The notes under the pieces were generated by a model. It saw only the letters and a list, made by a program, of their open reading frames with translations, searched no databases and was not told where the DNA came from. Below are positions 22,126-31,777 of a stretch of DNA of 64,000 nucleotides, one piece after another. The number at the start of each line of letters is the position of its first letter. The stretch's first letter is position 1. The translations under genes and the position numbers were made by a program. Origin of the DNA: Zarea fungicola (taxonomy: Eukaryota; Ascomycota; Sordariomycetes; Hypocreales; Cordycipitaceae); NCBI GenBank assembly GCA_900169235.1, contig FWCC01000043.1, positions 310,001 to 374,000 of the forward strand. The letters run 5' to 3'.

Positions 22126-23854
22126 TGTGATGAATGCTATCTATAAAGGAATAGAGAGGAGTTACGCGGATGGAGACGGGAGTTGATCTGAACCTGACTG
22201 AAGTCCAGCCACGAGTGCGAGGCTCAAGAAACTTATACTCAGTGCCAAAGGCAGGAGCCACATCTATGGCTTCGCACCTACTCTAATGGGCCACCTTGGG
22301 CCACCAAAACCCATCGAATGAGGTCACCGACTGGAGTATATGGTGCCCATTGTGGACTGCGCAGATCGCATCACGGCATATCAACTAGTGCTGGATAGGG
22401 AAGGACATTCAGGGCGGTCGGCTCCCTGATTCGCCCGAGTCCCCAAGTCTGCTTCTATTTCATGCAAAGCTACGGCCAGCCAGGCGCAAGCAATCTTTCC
22501 GTCATCTCGGGGTCGAATACGGCAGCGATTCATCCTCGGATGTGGTGGGGTTTCTTACGAAACGTATGTGGGTTTATCCACGCCTTGATTCTATCAATCT
22601 AGGCTCGCCTTTTGCGTGGGCCTCCTGGGGATCAACTGACAGCGTTCGAAATAGAAATTGATACTGCAACGTTGCGAAAATAGCAGGTAGTTATCTTCGA
22701 AGCAACTTCTTATTAAGGCAGCTCGAGGTCAGAGTGTTGCCGCATTTCAAACCGGTCCTTGCGTGCATATCCTATCAAAACTCCGTTCAGGCAGCCAACC
22801 CCGCCTCATTCTTGCTGATTCAAGATAAGGTATATCATCATTGCCAATTTCTGGCCTTACCACAAGCTAATCTTGAAGACCTCGCTCGGCCGGCGCTACA
22901 AGTTGTAGTCCTCGGTGGAACCTCTCCGTACTAAACTCCGCCAACACGATGATCTATGGAGCTTTCGGCCCTGGAACTAGCGAGTCAAGAAGAGCATTTC
23001 GACGCTGAAACGACTCTCACTGTCTGGCTGGCATTACGTAGCTGCTCGCGTGGTTACTGGGTTTACGCAGCAAATTTGGCGACACACGAGGATTGCCGTC
23101 GAGCATTCAACTTCCCAATCGCTTCCGTGTGACCTCAAACATAGAAAAAAGCGTACGTTCTCGTATTGAAGTAACGGCTATTCGGCTCTGTAGTGCCTTT
23201 CAGTCCACTCATAAATGGTCATCATGTTCCATGCCATTGCTACCTGCCCAATGCAGTAAGTCCACATCAGGCGCTGGCGTTTACTGGATAGCCAGCCCGA
23301 ACACACCGCAGGCAGCAATCTAGCAGGAAGATTAATTATTACATGATGAAGTGTATAATCCTGGAAGGCATTTCTAAGAGTAGTATTTATCCAAGATGTT
23401 CAACACTCGAGGTGGCTGATCTTCTGTTGGTCACAAGAACTACACGAGGACAGCATACCTCCCCACAGAATGACCACAACTGTGTGCTTGTTTGAACCGA
23501 CGTAGAGATGTCGCTGAAATGAGGCAAGATACTTCGGGATGTATTGATGTGGCAGACTAGATCGACCCTATCATGGCACACCTGCGAACTTTGGGACATT
23601 TGAAGTTGTCGCCGGCGTCGCGAGGAGTGAGTGTATACTTGACTATTCCAAGTCCCCTTGCGGTTTCTTGTCCAAATGACATCTAGCATGGGCGGTGGCG
23701 CGTGCCAAGCCTCGCGGCCGGTGCATCGCGTCCTCGCAGATCGGTATTCGTCGATGTGGCGTTGACGAGCCGCCAGAATGATAGCTCTTGCCATTCCAGA
23801 TGCATTTTCTGGGATACTAAGCAATGCCAGGCATTGTTCCCATATGCACCATGG
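22126..23854. other. intergenic, no gene seen
   Basis: About 1.7 kb upstream of the carboxypeptidase and downstream of the ferroportin-like gene. Only short frames; a 145-codon minus-strand frame at 23387-23824 has no recognisable features. Confidence 0.55.
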
Positions 23855-25514
23855 CTACTGCGCCTCGACTTTCAGACATGCCGGCGGGTGGAATAAGTGT
23901 CCCCTTCGGCGCCGGACAAAAAATGCGTAGTGTGCTCCCGCGGCATATACTGCCGCAATGCTGGCAACAAGCGGCCACTTGAACTCCGCGGGGCGAGAAA
24001 ATACAATTGTAATGGCAAAGGAAAGCAACTCAAACATATTCTGGAAAGACGCCTCGACACTCGAAAATGCCCCTCTATTGCCGTCTTTAACTTCCTAAAA
24101 GAGGTTAGTTATGAGTCGGTGTAAGGATGAAACAGTTGCCAGCAGACCTCTTGAATAATCGTCTGTGCACACAAGTCGTATCCCCATAGCCCCAGTCGGC
24201 TCAGAGCAATGCAGACAATCAGACCGGCGATGGACTCCATTTTATGATTTGCCTCGGCGCCAAAACCATCACGCAGGAAGAGGCCTAATCCGAGAGTGAG
24301 GGAGATCATCTGCCAGCTAAGGCTCCAGATGCCGCCACGGATCGGGCCCATGTACTTCATCAGTCGCGGTGCAGCCCATGTTGCACTGAGTTCAATAATG
24401 GTACTTCCTGTCCTTGCTACGCCAACATGCCATGGCTTGTAACCGACGGATATGAGAAATGTGATAAATTGTCCGGAAAAGGACAGTACAGTAAGATAGA
24501 GTAAAGAGAGTGAAAAGGATGGAAGAAATGCTGGATGGCGAAAATATTCCGCAAAAGAGGAGACAGGCACAATAACAAGAACAAGTTCTTTGAGTCGAGA
24601 TGCCAACGATGTCGAAGTCGACACCGCAGGGTCGAAGCTCTCGAACTGGGTGTCGCGCAAAGCTGGTATGTTGTTGTAGACCTGAATGTGTGAGTAATGA
24701 TTCAAGTCTCGCGATAGCCAGGACCATGACATACATTTCCAATACAGACATATTCAAAAACAGCTGAGAATACATTCATGCCAAGAGCGGCGCCAATTGC
24801 AGCTCGAGTTGAGATGGTCATGATAAGAGACGCGGCCAGCGGGCCAAGAAGTTTGCATAGTAAATCGATCCGTCGCATGCGAGCATTTACGGCTTTCGTC
24901 TCTGTCAGCATTTACGGCTTTCGTCTCTGTCAGCAATAGCCATGAACCGCGCAGGCGGTAGCTCGCTTACCTCGCCGCCAGTTATTGTCGCCCTCGGTCA
25001 TGACAACGACCCAGTCCCGCTCAACTGCAATTATGTTTGCCATTGCCGATACCTTCTCGATGCCTGCCAGTATGCAAAGCAGTGCTAGAAGGGCGGCGGT
25101 ATAAGACGCTGTCATGTGGTCGAGTCGCAGCTCCAGCAACCACAAAATTCCACAGCTTGCGGCAACGGGTATACGCTGACCGATAATTGAGGTACGGACT
25201 ACACTGAGTCGATTGCTTTGGTCAATCCATGATCCGACTGGATGGGCAAGGGCAATGGCTGAGGCGCTTCGGACAAAGGCGTAGACTGACATGGGCAACA
25301 AGGTGTTTGGGAAGAGGTCTGCGAGGAACAAGACGGCAGCGAATTCAAAGACTCGTGAGTTCCAGGTTGACAAAGTATGGGAGGTGTAGAGCTGGGATTC
25401 AAGTTTCATCCTATGCCGCTCGACAAGTTCCGGTGTTGAACCCGATGGCTCTGGGCTTGGATGGCCCAGGAGCGGTTCGGCTGTGAGAGATTGGCTTAGA
25501 GTGCCCGACTCCAT
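23855..25514 (-). CDS. ferroportin-like metal exporter (SLC40 family)
   Basis: Four exons on the minus strand: 25514-24971, 24901-24735, 24681-24148, 24094-23855, giving ~494 residues. Ferroportins are 12-helix MFS-fold exporters of Fe2+ and other divalent metals. Family features: the first helix pair with WNSRVFEFAAVLFLADLFPN, ANIIAVERDWVVVM near the end of exon 1, the ETKAVNARMRRIDLLCKLLG segment (the conserved N-x-x-x-RRID block), FEYVCIGNVYNNIPAL, and a final segment with QTIIQE...EASFQNMFELLSFA ending in a long hydrophobic helix pair. Helices are spread through the protein and there is no signal peptide. The membrane (plasma or vacuolar) is not predictable. Oddity: a 25-bp tandem duplication at 24886-24935 covers the intron-1 acceptor, so there are two identical 3' splice sites; only the distal one (exon starting 24901) keeps the frame. 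Confidence 0.88.
24886..24935. repeat. 25-bp tandem duplication spanning a 3' splice site
   Basis: Copies at 24886-24910 and 24911-24935 are identical over 25 bp (the match extends 3 more bases to the left). Each contains, on the minus strand, the acceptor CTGACAG followed by the start of exon 2 (AGACGAAAGCC) of the ferroportin-like gene. Confidence 0.95.
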
Positions 25515-27728
25515 CTTTGAAAACGTTTGGAAGAGGTTTTTACATTGGTGCTGTATACTAGATTTCGTACCGAGTTTTCTGGCGCAAGACGTAGGACTGC
25601 TTTGTATTTATTTGCGGTCAATGAATCGAGCAACAGGCGGTGCAAAATGGTTCGAGACGGAGAGCATGTAGCCTGCCAGCAATTCGCAGATTGTTTGGGG
25701 GGTGGTAATTAGCGCATCGAGGCTCTAAATCAAGCCATCAGGACAGTCTCCAGAAGAGCAATGGCGCGGATGCCTGCTGAAATTGCAAGACGCATGCTAA
25801 CCAGCAAGTCGAGTTATTCGAGGCTTTCCAGTGAATTTGCGCGAATAAAACGGCGGTAGCGCAATAGCCAACGGCTTTGATGTTGGCGCAATGCACAAGC
25901 TAGAAGCCACACCAGCACAACGCAGGGGATGTGCACAGATCGGATTTGTCAACATGCGATGTCCTTTTACAGGGAAGAGCTTAATTGATTATCCGTAGAG
26001 GGAAATTGTTTTGTCGATTATTCAGTCCTGGCTCACGGTTGCGGAGAGATGTTTTAAATCCATGGCTACTGGTCGATATTATCAGCGCGATAATCTTTCA
26101 TGAAATAAGACTCGAGCGTTGACAACCAAAGGTTCACGTTTGCATCATTGACAAGTCTTGATTGGCCTGAATTAAGATACAAGCTGCGAGGGAAAGCCTT
26201 TTTTTCAGCTGGTTAACGAGCCACTCAGGCTGCTAGAGGTCACAGATCAGCGAGGCATGAGAGTTTGTTGCAAGGGTACGCCGCCGCCACAGCGCGTACT
26301 AGTGAGGATTAGTCTCCGCGTCGGATGCAAACCATCCACTAAGCTTGGCATCACTGGTCCAGATAGACCTGGGCGAGCGTAAACTAGCGAATCGACGAGG
26401 TGACATGATCCTGGCCACTGTCACAGCTGGTGATTAGTTGGTGCAGTAGACTGAATAGTGTCATTGGCATCCGCCAAACGATGGAGTTTACTGTGATAGT
26501 CGGGCAGATGGCGGACGGATGTGGTGACACTGAATAACGTTAGCTGTAGCTGCCAGTAGTAGTTGCACAAACGGTCACAGTGGCACCAAGGTTGAGGAGA
26601 GTCTACTGGTGGGCTTTGGGCGTTTGGCATTTGGCGTTTGGCATTTGGCGTTTTGGCGTTTGCAAAAAGTTGCCATCAGCCAACAATCGAGATGAAACCT
26701 GACAGCACCGTCATGTAGCAGACGGCCTGCACCGTAACTTAGTACGAAACGTGTTTCCGTCGCAGGAGGCGCTCCGTGTCGGGGATGATGGAGTGGGAGA
26801 CCGGACGGTGGCACGGAGCACATTAGTATGGAACAAGTGAAGAAGGCGGAGGAACAGTTTGGCTTTGAGCCTGGAAGAGAAGAGTGGCACAGAAGAGCGC
26901 TAATTGGGTGCCATGACTGCTTGAACCCCACTGAAGCAGAACTAGCCCGGCCGTCCGCATCTTTGATGGAAAGAAGAACAATGAGATAGCGGAGTAGCTA
27001 GGTCTTTCAGGGGGGGCCTGCACGGTGACGGGTGCTCTGGCCGGGCTTGCAAGCCTACAAAGCCTGGAACAGCCATCAGTTCACATTGTCTGTTCACATG
27101 CGCAGTGACGATAGTGGATGTCGATTCAGTGGGCATTTAGAGTGCCAAGTGCCTAGCCTTGTCAGGCTGCCATCACTGTCATCACTGTAATGGCTGGGCC
27201 AGCTGCTCCGCCAGTGCTCTAAAACCCCCAGGCCGAACCATCTTCTTGCCCTTCCAGCTTCCAGCCACGCTAAAAACCACCACCAGCCTCACACTCCATC
27301 CACCCTCTGCCTCCTCCGAAGCGGCTCAATTCTCAATCTCCTCCCACTTCCTCGTCAACTTGCTTCTCACCTCTTGGTCGCAGCCTCGAAAAACCCACTC
27401 GTCGTGCGCCTGTTGCCGTCTTCGCATTCAACTATCGCTCACCCCGGACTTGCTGCTTCATATCGCTCAACTGTCCAGCCGTTTTGTCTTTGGCCCTCCT
27501 ACCGCCAGCCCGTCAAAGCACGCTTGCGAGCTACTTTTTCAAAAATCCCACCGCATCATTAAAACCACACCACACCACCCCCCCTTTTTGGTCGTCACGA
27601 GCAGAGCTGCTCGCTGGATATTCTCGGCGCCCCCAACATCGTTTTCTGATCCGAATCCAGCTCTCTAATCACAATTGGAAGCTTCCCGTACCTCATCTTT
27701 CGTCCCATTCAGTACCAAGTATTCAAAC
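25515..27728. other. intergenic/leader region between ferroportin-like and rac genes
   Basis: About 2.2 kb. It contains a short 14-bp tandem repeat at 26619-26661 and, from ~27200, a long C/T-rich stretch that is probably the rac promoter and 5' leader. Frames in it (for example 27159-27668) are compositional and lack domain content. Confidence 0.55.
26619..26661. repeat. 14-bp tandem repeat
   Basis: Unit GGCGTTTGGCATTT twice (26619-26632, 26633-26646) followed by a degenerate third copy. Confidence 0.85.
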
Positions 27729-28701
27729 ATGGCTCAACCAGGAGTTCAGTCGCTCAAGGCATATTTCCCCACCCCGAACGGAAGCTATGGCTGCCCGGTT
27801 TATCATGTGCTAATGCTAACCCGCGATGCAGTGTGTCGTGACCGGTGACGGTGCTGTCGGCAAGGTATGATGACTACTTGCTGATTGTAGCAATGAATCT
27901 CTGGCTTGAGCAGCTCGCTAACGGGGCCATAGACATGTCTTCTCATCTCATACACCACGAACGCCTTCCCCGGTGAATACATCCCGACAGTGTACGTGCC
28001 AAGCTCAGACTACGCGCTTGTTCATTCTACCGGGACCTATACTAATGCGCATCCTTTCTCTAGATTCGACAACTACACTGCCAGTGTTATGGTCGACGGC
28101 AAGCCCATCAGCCTGGGACTTTGGGACACGGCTGGTCAGGAGGATTACGAGCGACTACGCCCGCTGTCCTATCCTCAGACCGATGTCTTCCTCATCTGCT
28201 TCTCCGTAGTCAGCCCCCCGTCGTTTGACAACGTCCGCGCCAAGGTACGCATGCATGCACGCACGCACGAACAGCCAAATGCTCCAGCAGGTGGCGCAGT
28301 GACTAACGAATCCGAGTAGTGGTATCCCGAAATCGATCACCACGCGCCCAATATTCCCATCATCCTCGTCGGCACAAAGCTCGATCTCCGCGATGACGCC
28401 TCGACCCTCGAATCCCTGCGACAGAAGCGCATGGAACCCGTTTCTTATGAGCAAGCCCTTGTCTGTGCCAAGGAAATTAAGGCTTACAAGTACCTCGAGT
28501 GCTCTGCTCTCACGCAAAGAAACCTCAAGAGCGTCTTTGACGAAGCTATTCGGTGAGAAGCCCCTCACATGGCCTTTACATGGGCATCAGATTTCCTTTT
28601 TTTTGGCACATTCACGTCTGCTAACACCTCTCTAAAGCGCCGTTCTGAACCCGCGACCAATCACTTCCAACAAGAAGAAGAGCAAGTGCTCCATTCTGTA
28701 A
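27729..28701 (+). CDS. rac1: Rac-type Rho GTPase
   Basis: Six exons: 27729-27758, 27832-27864, 27933-27991, 28064-28244, 28320-28552, 28638-28701, giving 199 residues. Rac switches between GDP and GTP to control polar growth, actin and NADPH oxidase at the membrane. Motifs: P-loop GDGAVGKT, switch I around [13 protein letters not shown] with the effector Thr, [20 protein letters not shown] (switch II), the base-specificity motif TKLDLRDD, the Rho-type insert, ECSALTQ, and a polybasic tail KKKSK before the prenylation box CSIL (Leu predicts geranylgeranylation). It is Rac rather than Cdc42 or Rho by its [13 protein letters not shown] start. Intron 1 must be GC-AG (AAG|GCATAT...GATGCAG|TGT), because no GT donor joins SLK to CVV in frame; the 10-codon first exon is characteristic. 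Confidence 0.95.
27759..27831 (+). other. GC-AG intron 1 of rac
   Basis: A 73-bp intron with donor AAG|GCATAT, acceptor GATGCAG|TGT and a branch-like GCTAAC ~16 bases before the acceptor. The donor is a poor match beyond the GC to the usual AG|GCAAGT. Confidence 0.8.
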
Positions 28702-29719
28702 ACGACTGTCCCAACAAATCATGGCCCGTGTTTTTTAATATATGCTGGAACCCAACCAAGAACTTCATAATCCGCAACGGTATACGACGCTTATTTCTGC
28801 GATTTCTTCGGGCGCTTGGCTGGTCGCCCGGATGCATAATTCAGTGATTACTGGAGTCATTGTATTATGGTTTGGGCCTTTGCAAACGAAATTAGAACAA
28901 ATCTTTCCAGCGAGATACCAGAAAGGCCTCCTCGACTAACTCCCCGCCCATTCCGAGGTCTGCCTTAATGACTTTTATTTTCTCCCCTTCTTTGGCGCAT
29001 TCTATAATCTTGTAGAGGACTTTCGTTTTTTCTTCTCTTTATTACCCTCTACCACACCTGTTTTGAGTCCTATACAAGTTTATATACAATTTTTCTGTCT
29101 TTGCTTTTTGGTTTCATGGTTTCAGATGCAGTTTTCATCATGTTTGTTTCGTCTTTTTTTTGGCAGGTAGTTTCGGCCAATGTGACGCATGGCATGTGTC
29201 TAGCCCCTGGTGCGCACTCTGCTCAGGATTTTCCACATGCACCATAAATTGTACCACTGCTGCGAGAAGAGCTTTGGTTTTTTTTTACAAGGGGAAAGAT
29301 GTCGGTGGATGGCGCTTTCGCGAGCGAGGATAAGCAGATAGTCGTTGTCATGTCAATTTTACATTTTTTTTCTCGTTCCTCTGCATCTTTTTCTGCTGCG
29401 TACATTTGCTGATACTTCTCTGCTTTGATGTCTTGCAGCAACGGCCATTATGTTTTGCTGCGTCATTCCCAGCTTCCCTTGTTTCTGTACATCAAAATGG
29501 CATGTGGTTTTTGAAGCCTCCTGTGTACATTGTGCGCCTATCCAAGTGTTCTAACCAAGGAATAAAAAACTGGAAAGGGAAGTATATATATATCATCGTA
29601 ACGCCATATGAATACAAAAAAAATCAAGAATGCTTTTCTTTTTTGACCCCTCCCCGGCCTTCTATGAGTTTCCAAATTAAAAATAGACTGTTCTCTCACT
29701 GGTCGTCAACAGCGGTCTT
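28702..29719. other. intergenic, convergent 3' regions of rac and the Nop6-like gene
   Basis: About 1 kb, T-rich on the plus strand (3' UTR-like). A 72-codon minus-strand frame at 29223-29441 lacks an ATG start and domain features. Confidence 0.55.
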
Positions 29720-31015
29720 CTACCGTCCATATCCTCCTCTGCCTCTGCCACCACCTCCTCCGCGGCCACGGCCACCCCGTCCACGACCACCGCCACCTCG
29801 GCCACCACCACCACCACCACGACGGCCACCACCGTACCCGTTTCTGTTGTTGTTGTAGTTATCCTCCTCGGGCGCATCGCCGCTGCCCATTTGCGCGCGG
29901 CGACTCGGGTGAATCTGCTCGTCCATGTGCTGCTGCTGCTCCTCCACAGTGCCGTCCGTCTTTCCCGCCGCCTTTTCCTCCTTTTCCTTGTCGATGCGCT
30001 TGGCGCGGTTCTCATCTAGCTTGATGTTCTTTTGCATAATCTTTTCCTTGCGCGAGGAGCTGTTGCCACCGCCTCCGGCACTATTTCCCGAATTACAGGT
30101 TAGAATAATCACTTTTTTTTAAAGGCTAATAAAGCAAAAATGGAAGAAGAAAAGGGGCGGATCAAAGATGGAGAGACTGAGAGAGGAGCATGAAAGGGAG
30201 AGGAAGTTTACTTACGAAAGCTCAACATTAATCTTTCGAGGCGCCGACTTGCCATCGTTGAACTCGCTGTGATGAAAGCGATCCAGACATGTGCGCTGCG
30301 TCCATACATTGGCAAACTCGACAAACGCAATGCCCTTGCACGTATTCTTGGTGTCGCCCTTGTTGGTCAGGCACCGCACCGCAATGGGCGACAGCGACGC
30401 GAAATGCGCCGAAATGGTCGCCGCCGTCGCCGTAAAGGGCAGGTTGCCCACAAAGACAATGTGGCGCGAGGCCTTTTCGGGCTTCCCCGAGGCGGCAGTC
30501 TCGTCAGCCTCACCATTGGCATTCTCCTCCTCGTCCACGTCCAGGTCAATGCCGTTGCTAGCGCCGTTGGGGATGGCATCCTCCTGCGCAATGGTGGCAG
30601 TGGCAGTCTCATCCGAGCCGGTGGTGGCGGCCTTTTTTTCCTTTTTGGACTTTTTATTGAGCGTCTCGCTAGAGTCCTCGGATTGCTTCTTGTCCTTCTT
30701 GCTCTTCTTTTCCTTCTTCTCTTTCTTCTCTACCTTTTCGACAGTAGCGGCGGCGTCGTCACCATTGACATCCGAATCGTCCTCCCCGGGGAGATCCTGG
30801 AGATCCTTGCGCTTGTCCTTCTTCTCCTTGCGTGTCTCCGGCTCGTTGCTCTTCTTCTTCTTCTTCTTGTCCTTCTTGTCTTTCTTGCCGCTGTCCGCTA
30901 CATCGTCCTCGCCGCTCCGCTTGCGCTTTTTGGTAGGAGGGGTCGCATTGTCGTGAAGCTCGGCAGGCTTGTCGTCTGCAGCGGTGACCGCTTCTTGCGC
31001 GCGTTTGCTCTTCAT
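29720..31015 (-). CDS. nop6: Nop6-like RRM protein, small-subunit ribosome biogenesis
   Basis: Two exons on the minus strand, 31015-30216 and 30080-29720, giving ~386 residues. Yeast Nop6 is a nucleolar RNA-binding protein of the 90S/SSU processome. Residues ~1-175 are a Lys/Glu/Asp-rich disordered tail with many KKDKK/KKEKK blocks (nucleolar-type). A single RRM follows (~182-266): RNP2 HIVFVGNLPF, RNP1 CKGIAFVEF. The exon junction falls in VELSAGGGGN, just as in Nop6 family members, and is followed by SSRKEKIMQKN. The C-terminus (from ~345) is an RGG/Gly-rich tail of ~40 residues, probably a site of Arg methylation. The frame and the conserved LSAGGGGN across the junction make the intron secure. 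Confidence 0.87.
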
Positions 31016-31777
31016 ATTATGTGGTAGTGAAAGAAATGTGCTTAAAAATATGCAAGATTGGAAGAAACTGGACTTTCTGTCGCAGTGTAGACCAGCAAAT
31101 TGGACTAGGAAGTTTTTCCTCTTCAGTTTTCAAAATTTTAGCGGGCCCGTCCCGATTGATGCTAGTGCCATTTTGAGTATGATGCTGACATAACACTGGT
31201 ACTATCAGAGTATCTGGGTACTCTCTTTTAATTTCTTCTCTGCTTCCTTTTTGTGAACTGGTTTTAATTATTAAAAGTATACGAAAAGGCTTTTGCAAAA
31301 CGTAGAAGATTTGGCGAGTTGAAATCTGATTCGTTGTTACGAAAAGGCCATGGTGACTCCGACCAGCTTCTCACCGCAAACTCAAGAAACCTAACCACGC
31401 TTGAACCCAATGGGGAAAAAAAAAATGATTTATCGAATCAGACCTGTCATTAGCGAATAATTCTCAGTCGATTGTATTTCCATAGAAATCACGACTATCT
31501 GGTCACCTCTTATTACTTACAGCTTAAACGACCGAGTTACCCTACATGACACCTGGACCCGACGCAATCATTAAAATCAACTCCTTTATTACTACCAAGT
31601 CTAATATGGCCATCAGCCAGTTTATAAGTTTCTGCTTCGAATTTAAGAACCATAATAAAGTGGCATCGGTCGCCTGTAATCCCATGTGCCATCAACATAA
31701 CCATACTATAACATCACATCGTAGTCTTTGCTCAGCCTTCCTAGCCCAATTCCTCTCCTGCTGCCCAACCGGCATCA
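31016..31777. other. intergenic
   Basis: About 760 bp upstream of the Nop6-like gene and downstream of the CFEM-like gene; no supported gene. Confidence 0.55.

Noticed and set aside
27159..27668. 169-codon frame before rac
   Set aside because: C/T-rich leader sequence read as Ser/Pro/His; no domain, and rac's true ATG is downstream.
29223..29441. 72-codon minus-strand frame near the rac 3' end
   Set aside because: Begins at a non-ATG codon inside 3' UTR-like sequence; no features.
30269..31027. 252-codon and 221-codon plus-strand frames, very Leu/Ser-rich
   Set aside because: Antisense of the Lys-rich Nop6 exon (AAG/GAG repeats read as CTT/CTC); not membrane proteins.
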